Assembly: GCF_900631955.1 (NCBI RefSeq)
Contig: NZ_UZWD01000038.1
Span: forward strand, 282,759-346,758
Length of the DNA: 64,000 nt
Origin: Devosia equisanguinis
GTDB lineage: Bacteria; Pseudomonadota; Alphaproteobacteria; Rhizobiales; Devosiaceae
Reading direction: 5' to 3'
The notes under the pieces are model-generated. The model ran no database searches. It was not told the DNA's origin and saw only the letters and a list, made by a program, of their open reading frames with translations. The position numbers and the translations under genes were made by a program. This document shows positions 16,890 through 24,878 of this stretch, piece by piece. Positions within the stretch are counted from its first letter, which is position 1, and each line of letters starts with the position of its first letter.

Positions 16890-18221
16890 ATGGCGATTGC
16901 TTTGCGGCTGGAAGGCCGTAGATTTGACCAATCGATAAAAGCGTCGCAGAGCCCCCGCATATCCATGGCCGCCATTATTCAAGTCAAGCCGATCACCGAT
17001 GTCCCCGACATGCTGCGCGCCAGCGCCCAACCGCAGGACCCGGACTTCTACCAGAACCCCTACCCTTTCTATGCCCGCCAGCATGCTACCCACCCGGCCT
17101 TCTTCTGGGAGGAATATGGCCATTGGTGCTTCGCCGACTTCAAGACCGTGAGCCTGTTGCTGCGCGACAAGCGGTTCGGCCGGGACATTCTGCATGTCGC
17201 CAGCCGCGAGGAGATCGGCCTGCCGGCGCCCAAGCCGCATGTCGCGGATTTCGATCTGACTGAGAAGCATTCCCTGCTCAATCTCGAGCCGCCCGACCAC
17301 ACACGGCTTCGTACACTGGTGAACCGGGCATTTGTATCGCGCCAGGTCGAGCAGTTGCGGCCGCGCATCCGGCAATTGGCACACGAGATGATCGATGGCT
17401 TCGAGGGGGAGGACAGCGTCGACCTGATCAAGGCTTTCGCCGCGCCGATCCCGGCCATCATCATTGCCGAGATGATCGGATTGCCGGCAGAGATGGCGCC
17501 GCAGTTGCTCAATTGGTCCAACCGCATGGTGACGATGTACATGTACAATGTCAGCCGCGAGACCGAGCTCGACGCCAATCAGGCAGCGGCAGATTTCACT
17601 GCCTATCTGCGGGAAGTGATCGCCGAGCGCCGCAAGGCGCCGCGCGAGGACCTGCTCAGCCATATGCTGACCACCGACCGCGACGGCGATGTGCTGGACG
17701 AGGACGAGGTGATGTCCACCGCTATCCTGCTGCTCAATGCCGGCCATGAGGCGACGGTGCATACGACTGGCAATGGCGTCAAATCCATCCTCGAAAGCGG
17801 CATCGATCCCAAGACGCTGTTCGTGACCCCGGAGCAGACGGAGGCGACGGTGGAAGAATGCCTGCGCTTCGACGCGCCGCTGCATCTGTTCACTCGCTAT
17901 GCGCTTGTCGACACCGAACTCAACGGCATCCCGCTGCGCAAGGGCGATGTGGTGGGGCTGATGCTCGGCGCCGCCAATCGCGATCCGGCACGCTTCGCCC
18001 ATGCCGACCGGTTCGACCCGTTCCGCACCGATGGCGCCAATGTCAGTTTTGGCGCCGGCATTCACTTCTGCATCGGCGCGCCGCTGGCGCGAATAGAATT
18101 GCAAGAGTCCATGAAGGTGCTGTTCGAACGGCTGCCGAAGCTCAGGATTGCCGAGCCGCCGCGCTATGGGAATGTGTATCATTTCCATGGGCTGGAGAGG
18201 CTGATGGTGAGCTGGAAGTAG
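16890..18221 (+). CDS. Cytochrome P450
   Basis: Haem-thiolate monooxygenase, class I bacterial type (443 residues). Motifs: I-helix LLLNAGHEATVHTTGNG (oxygen-activating AG-x-E-A-T form), K-helix ExxR in EECLRF, and haem-ligand loop VSFGAGIHFCIGAPLARIE, with the invariant Cys. The N-terminal proline-rich segment DPDFYQNPYPFYARQHA is typical. GTG/ATG choice: the ATG at 16890 has an AGAGG site; an in-frame ATG at 16965 is also possible. No ferredoxin or reductase gene is adjacent, so redox partners must come from elsewhere. Substrate unknown. Confidence 0.9.
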   Translation: MAIALRLEGRRFDQSIKASQSPRISMAAIIQVKPITDVPDMLRASAQPQDPDFYQNPYPFYARQHATHPAFFWEEYGHWCFADFKTVSLLLRDKRFGRDILHVASREEIGLPAPKPHVADFDLTEKHSLLNLEPPDHTRLRTLVNRAFVSRQVEQLRPRIRQLAHEMIDGFEGEDSVDLIKAFAAPIPAIIIAEMIGLPAEMAPQLLNWSNRMVTMYMYNVSRETELDANQAAADFTAYLREVIAERRKAPREDLLSHMLTTDRDGDVLDEDEVMSTAILLLNAGHEATVHTTGNGVKSILESGIDPKTLFVTPEQTEATVEECLRFDAPLHLFTRYALVDTELNGIPLRKGDVVGLMLGAANRDPARFAHADRFDPFRTDGANVSFGAGIHFCIGAPLARIELQESMKVLFERLPKLRIAEPPRYGNVYHFHGLERLMVSWK

Positions 18222-18278
18222 GCCGCTGGCGTCGCGGTGGGCCATACGCCCCTCTTTCATTCGCTCCCCAGTCGTCAC

Positions 18279-18356
18279 CTTCGGGATCGACCCGAGGGGT
18301 CTTGGCTGCCTGGCCTGCGCGAAGAAAGAGCCCTCGGGTCAAGCCCGAGGGTGACG
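18279..18356. repeat. Paired REP-like palindromes
   Basis: Two palindromes (CCTTCGGG/CCCGAGGG at about 18279-18299 and CCCTCGGG/CCCGAGGG at about 18327-18356) in inverted orientation, with GTCACC at the left end and GGGTGAC at the right end. The same paired design frames the GIY-YIG gene at 20817-21176. Confidence 0.7.
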
Positions 18357-18389
18357 ATCTGGGGTGGTGGAAATGCTGCGAGCAGACAC

Positions 18390-18413
18390 AAAAGGGGACC
18401 TTTCGGTCCCCTT
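18390..18413 (-). terminator. Rho-independent terminator of the symporter gene
   Basis: Stem AAGGGGACC/GGTCCCCTT with a GAAA loop on the minus strand, followed by TTTTGTG; 24 nt past the stop codon. Confidence 0.85.
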
Positions 18414-18436
18414 CTCTCATTCTCAGTGCGGGGCGT

Positions 18437-19810
18437 TTATTGCGCGGGAACGGCGTCCGCATCGGCGTCGAGGTTTTCGACGCTTTCGCCGCGGTCGTAG
18501 GTGGCCTGATCGAGAATGCCCTCGCGCTTGGCGACGATGGTGGGCACCAGAGCCTGGCCCGCAACGTTAACCGCGGTGCGGCCCATGTCGAGGATGGGGT
18601 CGATGGCCAGCAGCAGGCCGACGCCTTCGAGCGGCAGGCCGAGGGTCGAGAGGGTCAGCGTCAGCATGACCGTGGCGCCGGTGAGGCCGGCGGTGGCGGC
18701 GGAGCCGATGACCGAGACGAAGACGATCAGCAGATAATGCTCGATGCCCAGGCTGATGCCGAAGAACTGGGCGACGAAGATGGCCGAGATCGCTGGATAG
18801 ATGGCAGCGCAACCGTCCATCTTGGTGGTGGCGCCGAGCGGCACGGCGAAGGAGGCATATTCACGCGGTACGCCGAGATTCTTTTCGGTGATGCGTTCAG
18901 TCACAGGCAGCGTGCCGATAGACGAGCGCGACACGAAGGCGAGCTGGATGGCGGGCCATGCGCTCTGGAAATAGCGGATGGGGTTGAGGCCATTGGCCTG
19001 CAGCAGCGCCGGATAAACGACGAACAGCACCAGGACGAGGCCGATATAGATGGCGGCGGCATACCAGCCGAGTTGCGCCAGGGCGTCCCAGCCGTAGACG
19101 GCGACGGCATTGCCGAGCAGGCCGATCGTGCCGATGGGCGTCAGGCGAATGACCCACCACAGGACCTTGTGGATGATCTTGAGGAAGGAGCGGTTGAAGG
19201 CAAGGAACGGATCGGCGGCCGGGCCGACGCGCAGGGCTGCAACGCCGACGACGATGGCGACGATAAGAATCTGCAGCACGTTGAAGTTTAGGCTGGTGGT
19301 GGCGCCGCTATCGGAGACGCGGGTCGATGCCTGCAGGCCGATGAAGTTGGACGGGATCAGGCCCTTGAGGAAGTCCAGCCAGGAGCCGGTGGAGGATGGC
19401 GCGCGGGCCGCGGCTTCGGTGACAGCGGTATGGACGCCGGGCTGGATGATGAGGCCCAGCGCGATGCCGATGGCCACGGCGATCAGCGCGGTGATGGCGA
19501 ACCAGAGCAGCGTCTGCCACACCAGCTTAGCGGCATTGTTGAGCTCGCGCAGATTGGCGATGGAGGCAACGATGGCGGTAAAGACCAGTACCGGCACCAG
19601 AGCGCGCAGCAGCGAGACGAAAGACGAGCCGATGGTGGCAAGGGTGACCGTCAGCCAATTGGCATTGCCGGCGGCATCAGGACCCATGGTGCGGGCGATG
19701 AAGCCCAGGACCAGGCCGATGACCATGGCGGCAAGCACCTGAACGCCGAAATTGCGGTAGAGCGGCTTTGGCGCGCGTGGCGCAGCGCCGGCCGAAACGG
19801 TAGTTGGCAT
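18437..19810 (-). CDS. Dicarboxylate/amino acid:cation symporter (DAACS family)
   Basis: Inner-membrane sodium- or proton-coupled transporter of the GltP/DctA fold, 457 residues from ATG 19810 (GAGG site 6 nt upstream). Family signatures are the serine-rich re-entrant loop SRSSIGTLPVTERI, the ATTKMDGCA motif corresponding to NMDGT, and DMGRTAVNVAGQAL in the last re-entrant region. Multiple hydrophobic segments cover the length. The insertion THTAVTEAAARAPSSTG-like loop region between helices 3 and 4 is polar. It is transcribed alone with its own terminator. Exact substrate (C4-dicarboxylate, glutamate or another amino acid) cannot be decided. Confidence 0.88.
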   Translation of the reverse strand: MPTTVSAGAAPRAPKPLYRNFGVQVLAAMVIGLVLGFIARTMGPDAAGNANWLTVTLATIGSSFVSLLRALVPVLVFTAIVASIANLRELNNAAKLVWQTLLWFAITALIAVAIGIALGLIIQPGVHTAVTEAAARAPSSTGSWLDFLKGLIPSNFIGLQASTRVSDSGATTSLNFNVLQILIVAIVVGVAALRVGPAADPFLAFNRSFLKIIHKVLWWVIRLTPIGTIGLLGNAVAVYGWDALAQLGWYAAAIYIGLVLVLFVVYPALLQANGLNPIRYFQSAWPAIQLAFVSRSSIGTLPVTERITEKNLGVPREYASFAVPLGATTKMDGCAAIYPAISAIFVAQFFGISLGIEHYLLIVFVSVIGSAATAGLTGATVMLTLTLSTLGLPLEGVGLLLAIDPILDMGRTAVNVAGQALVPTIVAKREGILDQATYDRGESVENLDADADAVPAQ

Positions 19811-19977
19811 GACAAACCTCGTCAGAGAAGACCGCTCGCACAAGGCTTGTGCAGCTTGCCTCACAATTAGCCAGGACCATACGCCTGACGCCGACGAAGT
19901 TCAGCGCATGACATTCCCTTTGCGTAGCGCGCGGAAGATAATTCTATCGCCCAATGCCAATCATCGAGAAAATCCGC

Positions 19978-20616
19978 TCACAGGCGGCGGGTAATGAGGG
20001 TAGCGAGCGCAGCGATGACTGGCAGGGTGATGAGACTCGTGGCGAGGGCGATCACCATGGGACCCGGCCCGGGATCTATCCAGACCAGGGCGGCAAGGAC
20101 GAAGGCCAGAAGGCCGCTGGTGAGCCCGGCGACGCGGTGCACAATGCGCCAGGCGCGATCGGATGCGATCGGCCAGGGCATGCGCATGCCGGCATAGGTG
20201 TGGCGCTCGGCCTCGAACAGCACAAGGCCAAGCACCAGCAGCGCGCCGGCCAAAGCAAGGCCGGTAAAGCGGATGAGGTCGAGATCGGAGCCATTGCCCA
20301 TGACCAGCAGGCCAAGCTGGCAGGCGGCGGCCACGGCGAGTGCCAGGGTCAGGGCGGGATCGAGAATGTGCTGCACCTTGGCGAAGTGGTTCTTGGTGAG
20401 AGCCCGACTGAGGAGGAAAAAGCCTGCCATGAGGGCGATCTGGATGAGGGGCGCCACGACCAGGGCCACATCGCGCGGCCAGAGCCAATCCGGGGTACTG
20501 CCCTGCCAGTGGGCGGGGAAGGCATAGTCGGCCGGAATATGCAGGAACCCCACCGCGGCCATGGCGACCGTCACGGTGAGAATGAGGGCATGGAAGCGGG
20601 TGACTAGGTTTTGCAT
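19978..20616 (-). CDS. SdpI/DUF1648-like membrane protein (second copy, no regulator)
   Basis: Membrane protein of 212 residues with about six hydrophobic segments. It resembles the SdpI protein at 7287-7934: a DUF1648-like part with FPAHWQGSTPDWLWPRDVAL and an SdpI-like part with MRMPWPIASDRAWRIVHRVA. Unlike the first copy it has no ArsR regulator gene upstream; palindromic repeats lie there instead. Sequence identity to the first copy is low, so this is an old divergence rather than a recent duplication. Role unknown; immunity to peptide toxins is possible by family. Confidence 0.75.
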   Translation of the reverse strand: MQNLVTRFHALILTVTVAMAAVGFLHIPADYAFPAHWQGSTPDWLWPRDVALVVAPLIQIALMAGFFLLSRALTKNHFAKVQHILDPALTLALAVAAACQLGLLVMGNGSDLDLIRFTGLALAGALLVLGLVLFEAERHTYAGMRMPWPIASDRAWRIVHRVAGLTSGLLAFVLAALVWIDPGPGPMVIALATSLITLPVIAALATLITRRL

Positions 20617-20651
20617 GGCGGGATGGATATGGGAGTCCAGTGCCGAACCGC

Positions 20652-20682
20652 AAGAGCCCTCGCGTCAAGCGCGAGGGTGACG
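20652..20682. repeat. REP-like palindrome (CCCTCGCG type), copy 1
   Basis: Arms CCCTCGCG and CGCGAGGG with a 5-nt loop; 31 bases identical to the copy at 21146-21176. Confidence 0.78.
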
Positions 20683-20816
20683 CGAGGTGGGGTACCGATA
20701 ACGGCGAGGGTGACACGCGGTGGGTGGGAAGCAATGCGCAGGCAACGAGCGGTGGAGAGCGGACAGCGCGGGGGTGACGATCCAGTTTGTGAAAACATGC
20801 ACCGCTAAACGCCGCT

Positions 20817-20843
20817 CGTCACCCTCGCGCATGACGCGAGGGC
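20817..20843. repeat. REP-like palindrome, inverted copy, next to the GIY-YIG stop
   Basis: Same element in inverted orientation (CCCTCGCG/CGCGAGGG arms, left end CGTCAC), ending 2 nt from the stop codon of the GIY-YIG gene. It may also end that transcript. Confidence 0.75.
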
Positions 20844-20845
20844 GT

Positions 20846-21127
20846 TTATCGGGTGATTTCGTCCCAAAGATCACGCCATTCAGGGTTGTGCTCCTCAATG
20901 AGCGCCACCTTCCAGGCGCGTATCCAATGCTTGAGGTTCTTCTCCCTCTGGATCGCGAGCGGCACGGTCTCGAGGACGTCAAAGTGCACCAACTGCTTGA
21001 TGTTGTGCTCCTTGGTATAGCCGTCGGCGACACCTTCTCGATGCTCCCAAACACGGCGAACAAGGTTGTTGGTTACGCCAACATAGATTTCGCCGCGTGG
21101 GTGGTTTGCAAGGATGTAGCCCGCCAT
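20846..21127 (-). CDS. GIY-YIG nuclease family protein (single domain)
   Basis: Small nuclease of 93 residues consisting of one GIY-YIG domain, the UvrC/homing-endonuclease type. The two motif strands appear as GYILANHPRGEIYVGVTN, followed by the catalytic Arg in NLVRRVWEHREG; a later basic region (REKNLKHWIRAWK) and the metal-binding Glu near EEHNPEW complete the domain. ATG 21127 is chosen because the domain begins at once after it; the longer frame translates through a palindromic repeat. The gene is framed by inverted REP-like palindromes (20817-20843 and 21146-21176). Such stand-alone proteins are common in alphaproteobacteria, with function unknown. Confidence 0.88.
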   Translation of the reverse strand: MAGYILANHPRGEIYVGVTNNLVRRVWEHREGVADGYTKEHNIKQLVHFDVLETVPLAIQREKNLKHWIRAWKVALIEEHNPEWRDLWDEITR

Positions 21128-21145
21128 CGCAGGATGGTCGGCAGA

Positions 21146-21176
21146 AAGAGCCCTCGCGTCAAGCGCGAGGGTGACG
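21146..21176. repeat. REP-like palindrome, copy 2, upstream of the GIY-YIG gene
   Basis: Same orientation and sequence as 20652-20682; lies 19 nt before the GIY-YIG start. With 20817-20843 it forms an inverted pair around the gene. Confidence 0.78.
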
Positions 21177-21264
21177 AGCGGGTGGGGGGGGGACGACCGG
21201 TGGGGGCAGGCAGTGCGAGGGTAACGAGTGGGCCTAGCAGGCGAAGATTGGTGGGGTGACAAAG

Positions 21265-21291
21265 AAAAAGGGCCGCTTTCGCGACCCTTTT
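21265..21291 (-). terminator. Rho-independent terminator of rplM-rpsI
   Basis: Stem AAAAGGG/CCCTTTT with inner CGC/GCG pairs and a GAAA loop, followed on the minus strand by TTTTTC; 23 nt after the rpsI stop. Confidence 0.85.
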
Positions 21292-21313
21292 CGAACTTGG
21301 TTCGATCCAGCGA

Positions 21314-21793
21314 TTAACGCTTGGAGAACTGGAAGGAGCGGCGGGCCTTGGCCTTACCGTACTTCTTACGCTCGACAACGCGGCTGTCGCGGGTCAGGAA
21401 GCCACCCTTCTTGAGGACCGGGCGCAGGGCCGGCTCGAAATAGGTGAGAGCCTTGGAGATGCCGTGACGAACGGCACCGGCCTGACCGCTGAGACCACCA
21501 CCGGCAACGGTGACGTTGACGTCGTACTGGTCGAGGCGCTCGGAAGCGACGATCGGCTGCTTGACGATCAGCTGCAGAACCGGACGGGCGAAATATTTGG
21601 AGAATTCGCGGCCGTTGATGGTCAGCGTGCCCTTGCCCGGCTTGATCCAGACGCGAGCGACGGCGTTCTTGCGCTTGCCGGTGGCATAGGCGCGGCCGAG
21701 GCTGTCCAGCTTCTGGGTGTGAACCGGAGCATTGTTGGCCGGAGCGGCAGCGGAAGTGCCGAGGTCTTCGAGAGAGTTGATGGTTTCAGCCAT
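21314..21793 (-). CDS. rpsI: 30S ribosomal protein S9
   Basis: Small-subunit protein whose C-terminal tail reaches the P-site tRNA; 159 residues. Conserved segments are [36 protein letters not shown] and the terminal [20 protein letters not shown] followed by QFSKR. The N-terminal ~30 residues (alanine/asparagine-rich) extend beyond E. coli S9, as usual in alphaproteobacteria. It follows rplM with a 1-nt gap, the standard L13-S9 operon. Confidence 0.97.
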   Translation of the reverse strand: MAETINSLEDLGTSAAAPANNAPVHTQKLDSLGRAYATGKRKNAVARVWIKPGKGTLTINGREFSKYFARPVLQLIVKQPIVASERLDQYDVNVTVAGGGLSGQAGAVRHGISKALTYFEPALRPVLKKGGFLTRDSRVVERKKYGKAKARRSFQFSKR

Positions 21794-21794
21794 A

Positions 21795-22259
21795 TTACTT
21801 CACCCGGACGTTCTTGGAGTTCATCGCAGCGACGTCGAGCTTAGCCGGGTTCTGCGCTTCATGGGGATGCTCAGCACCGGCATAGACGCGCAGGTTCTTG
21901 AGCTGGGCGCGGGTCAGCGGACCGCCCGGCATCATGCGGCGCACAGCGTTCTCGAGGACGCGGTTCGGGAAGCGGCCTTCCAGCAGCTCACGAGCAGTAC
22001 GGTCCTTGATGCCGCCGGCATAACCGGTGTGCCAGTAGAAGCGGTGCTGGTCGAGCTTGCGGCCGGTCAGCTTCACCTTGTCGGCATTGATGACGATGAT
22101 GTTGTCACCCATGTCCATGTGCGGGGTGAAGGTCGGCTTGTGCTTGCCGCGCAGACGCGAGGCGATGATGGAAGCAAGACGGCCCACGACCAGCCCTTCG
22201 GCGTCGATGAGGATCCACTTCTTCTCGATCTCGCTCGGTTTTGCCGAGTAAGTGCTCAT
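21795..22259 (-). CDS. rplM: 50S ribosomal protein L13
   Basis: Large-subunit assembly protein, 154 residues from ATG 22259 ([20 protein letters not shown]). Diagnostic segments are [36 protein letters not shown] and [20 protein letters not shown]. Longer starts extend through the promoter and are rejected. First gene of the rplM-rpsI operon. Confidence 0.97.
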   Translation of the reverse strand: MSTYSAKPSEIEKKWILIDAEGLVVGRLASIIASRLRGKHKPTFTPHMDMGDNIIVINADKVKLTGRKLDQHRFYWHTGYAGGIKDRTARELLEGRFPNRVLENAVRRMMPGGPLTRAQLKNLRVYAGAEHPHEAQNPAKLDVAAMNSKNVRVK

Positions 22260-22386
22260 GTTGAAATCCCTAAGATTCATGCAGCCAGACCGCAGGGGAA
22301 TGGCTCGTTCGCGGCGGGGTGTATGGGAGATTCCATGACCCGTCAAGTGCATTGAAAAAGATCAGTGTTTTCAGTGGCTTATAAAA

Positions 22387-22404
22387 GCGGTATTATAATA
22401 CCGC
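22387..22404 (-). terminator. Palindrome / probable terminator of ctaA
   Basis: Perfect 18-bp palindrome GCGGTATTATAATACCGC followed on the minus strand by TTTTAT, 64 nt past the ctaA stop. Hairpin plus U-run fits a terminator; an operator for the rplM promoter is the alternative. Confidence 0.55.
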
Positions 22405-22467
22405 ACCACCCCATACCGTCTGGAATAGTGGAAGTGACGCTGAAGTGGCGCCACTTCGCTTGGGGAT

Positions 22468-23529
22468 TCAGCGCACGCGGCGCATGTCGGCGATATAGCC
22501 GATGGCGAGGCCGGCCAGCATGAAGGCCAGCGCCTGGTGACCGACGGCGAGGCCGATCGGCACGCCCGCGAGCAGGGTGGCAATGCCCAGGCAGACCTGG
22601 AGCAGCAGGATGACGCCGATGCGGGGTAGCCAGCCATGGACGCCGCCAAAGCCGCCATCCTTGTGGCGCCGCCAGATCAGCCAGCCTATATAGGCGGTGA
22701 TGAGATAGGCGATGCCGCGGTGAATGAACTGCACGGTCATGGCGTTTTCGAACAGATTGCGCCAGGCAGGCTCCATGATGAAGAGGCCCTTGGGAATGAT
22801 GGCACCATCCATCAGCGGCCAGGTCTGGTAGCCCATGCCGGCATCGAGACCGGCGACAAAGGCCCCTGCCCCGATCTGCATGATCACGAGCAAGAGGAGA
22901 AGCGCGGCCGTGCCCATGTGGAAGCCGCTGACATGACCGATGACGCGGCCGGGGGTGATGGAGCGGGCAACATAGATCAGGGCCACGAAGAGCAGACACG
23001 CAGCGGTGAGGTGGGCGGCCAGGCGATATTGGGAGACCGAGGTGAGTTCGGTGAGGCCCGAGGTGACCATCCACCAGCCCAAAGCGCCCTGGAAGCCGCC
23101 AAGGATGAAGAGACCGAACAGCGGCAGCGCCAGTTCGCGCGACAGGCGCTTCTGCACCAGGAAAACGACGAAGGGCACGAGGAAGACCAGGCCAAGCGCC
23201 CGCGCCAGCAGGCGGTGGAACCATTCCCAGAAGAAGATGAACTTGAAATCATCGAGGCTCATCCAGGAATTGACCACCGAATATTGCGGGATCTGTTGAT
23301 AGGCCTGGAACTCTGCCTGCCATTCGGCGTCGTTGAGCGGCGGAATGACACCGGAGATCGGCTTCCAGCTGGTGATGGACAGACCAGACTCGGTGAGACG
23401 CGTAATGCCGCCGACCACCACGATCAGCAGCACGAAGGCGGCGAGGCCGTAGAGCCAGATGCGAACGGGACGAAGACGGTCGCTGGCGAAGCTGACTTGG
23501 CCTGGTGCGGCATCTTGCAAAGAGGTCAC
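22468..23529 (-). CDS. ctaA: Heme A synthase (COX15/CtaA)
   Basis: Integral membrane oxidase that converts heme O to heme A for aa3-type cytochrome oxidase; 353 residues with about eight transmembrane helices. The N-terminal GGITRLTESGLSITSWKPISG, FFWEWFHRLLARALG, GWWMVTSGL, RLAAHLTAA and FIHRGIAYL carry the conserved histidines and the type 2 CtaA signature. Family length is normal. It stands alone between rplM and a DUF2842 gene; cytochrome oxidase genes are not in the window. Confidence 0.95.
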   Translation of the reverse strand: MTSLQDAAPGQVSFASDRLRPVRIWLYGLAAFVLLIVVVGGITRLTESGLSITSWKPISGVIPPLNDAEWQAEFQAYQQIPQYSVVNSWMSLDDFKFIFFWEWFHRLLARALGLVFLVPFVVFLVQKRLSRELALPLFGLFILGGFQGALGWWMVTSGLTELTSVSQYRLAAHLTAACLLFVALIYVARSITPGRVIGHVSGFHMGTAALLLLLVIMQIGAGAFVAGLDAGMGYQTWPLMDGAIIPKGLFIMEPAWRNLFENAMTVQFIHRGIAYLITAYIGWLIWRRHKDGGFGGVHGWLPRIGVILLLQVCLGIATLLAGVPIGLAVGHQALAFMLAGLAIGYIADMRRVR

Positions 23530-23607
23530 GGCACTTTTCCGGTATCGGTGGGGCTGGCGGAGTGGTAATGCCAGCTCAGTTTAGTCGCAACAGCCCAGAT
23601 GCCGCAC

Positions 23608-23835
23608 ATGACGCAGCGTAACCGCAAGTTGATCGGAGCTTTCCTGCTGGTGGGGTCGATCGTTTTGTGGTGCGTGCTGGCGACCGCGATCTACCTTATG
23701 CTGCCCGAGGGGCTGCCGGGACTGGTGCTGATCGGCTATTTCGTCATTGCCGGCATGGGGTGGCTGCTGCCCTCGATGGTCATCATCCGCTGGATGGCGC
23801 GGCCTAACGTCGTGCCTGGCCAGACTAGCCGGTGA
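23608..23835 (+). CDS. DUF2842 domain-containing membrane protein
   Basis: Small protein of 75 residues with two transmembrane helices: RKLIGAFLLVGSIVLWCVL and a second ending in MGWLLPSMVIIRWMARP. The pattern matches DUF2842, found mainly in alphaproteobacteria and of unknown function. An upstream in-frame ATG at 23599 is possible. It is divergent from ctaA and overlaps the 3' end of the polysaccharide deacetylase gene by 11 nt, tail to tail. Confidence 0.8.
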   Translation: MTQRNRKLIGAFLLVGSIVLWCVLATAIYLMLPEGLPGLVLIGYFVIAGMGWLLPSMVIIRWMARPNVVPGQTSR

Positions 23836-24865
23836 TCTTGCCAAGTTGGGTGAAAAGCCCGCCGCTGGCGAAAATATCGACATAGCGGTGCTGCTGAAAG
23901 TAGCCGTTGAGCGAGACGCGTGGCAGTGACCACGGCGTCTGGGCATGGTGGGCGTAGAGCCCGCCCGGCCGTGTGGTGACCGCGGTGCTGAACCCCGCCT
24001 CCCGCGCCAATTCGTATTCGCGTGGACCACAGGAGAGCGGACCGCCGAGCGGATAGGAAAAATGCTGCGGCCTCGTACCGAACTGGGCTTCGATGATGTC
24101 GGCCGACTGGGTCATTTCGCGCGCCGCCTGTAGAGGGGGGAGCTTGGCGAGTTCGTAATGGTTCACGGTATGGGCGCCGATGGTGCAGAGCGGATTGTCT
24201 GCAAAGTGGCGCAGCTGCTGCCAGTCCATGATCAGCTCGCGGCATTGCACGTCGAGGTCATATCCGTAATTACCGGTGAACTCTTCGAGCAGTTTGAGCC
24301 GCTCGGGCTCTGGCAGCTTGCGCATGCGCCAATAGAGGCGCGCGAAGGCGTCCGCCTTCTGCCGTGTCGTGATGGTGTCGACATATTCGGTTTCGCCATC
24401 CTCGGTGAAAACCACGGCCTGCTGGCGGGCAATGATATCTTCGATGGCCTGCCACCAGATCTGGCCGACGCCGTCGACGAAGGCGGTGGGCACGTAGAGG
24501 GTGAACGGTGCCTCGTGGCGCTGCAGTATGGGCAGTGCGTGGGTGAGGTTGTCACGATAGGCGTCGTCGAAGGTGAGGACGACGAAGGGCCGCCCTTTTT
24601 CGGTAGCGCTGAGGCGGGTCATGGCCTCATCGAGCGACACAATGTCGATGCCGAGGTCGCGCACGCGCTCGATGCAGTAATCGAGAAAGTCTGGCGTGAT
24701 CTGCAGGATGGCATTGGGCGAGAACGCGGCGGGGGTTTCGGGCAGCACCCGATGCAGGGTGAAGATCACCCCGCGCGATTGCGACAAAAGCCGCGACAGG
24801 TGCGGCATGCCGGAGAGCCATAGCACCTCGAAGGCGGCGCGGATGGCCGTGTATTTCAGCGACAT
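23825..24865 (-). CDS. Polysaccharide deacetylase (NodB/CE4 family)
   Basis: Carbohydrate esterase family 4 enzyme (346 residues) expected to remove acetyl groups from an exopolysaccharide or peptidoglycan. The NodB motif 1 is FVVLTFDDAYRDN (metal Asp), a later HTVNHYEL carries the two metal histidines, and FSYPLGGP fits motif 3. ATG 24865 has a GGAG site 6 nt upstream and 13 nt separates it from the end of the chain-length gene, so the two are co-transcribed. No signal peptide is visible. The context suggests modification of the polymer made by this cluster. Confidence 0.82.
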   Translation of the reverse strand: MSLKYTAIRAAFEVLWLSGMPHLSRLLSQSRGVIFTLHRVLPETPAAFSPNAILQITPDFLDYCIERVRDLGIDIVSLDEAMTRLSATEKGRPFVVLTFDDAYRDNLTHALPILQRHEAPFTLYVPTAFVDGVGQIWWQAIEDIIARQQAVVFTEDGETEYVDTITTRQKADAFARLYWRMRKLPEPERLKLLEEFTGNYGYDLDVQCRELIMDWQQLRHFADNPLCTIGAHTVNHYELAKLPPLQAAREMTQSADIIEAQFGTRPQHFSYPLGGPLSCGPREYELAREAGFSTAVTTRPGGLYAHHAQTPWSLPRVSLNGYFQQHRYVDIFASGGLFTQLGKITG

Positions 24866-24878
24866 GCCAGGCTCCGCC

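Noticed and set aside
20846..21262. A 138-codon form of the GIY-YIG gene.
   Set aside because: The first 45 codons translate the palindromic repeat; the domain starts at ATG 21127.
22387..22404. The 18-bp palindrome considered as a repressor operator for rplM.
   Set aside because: The stem is followed by a U-run in the ctaA direction and lies just past the ctaA stop, so a terminator is simpler; kept as such with moderate confidence.
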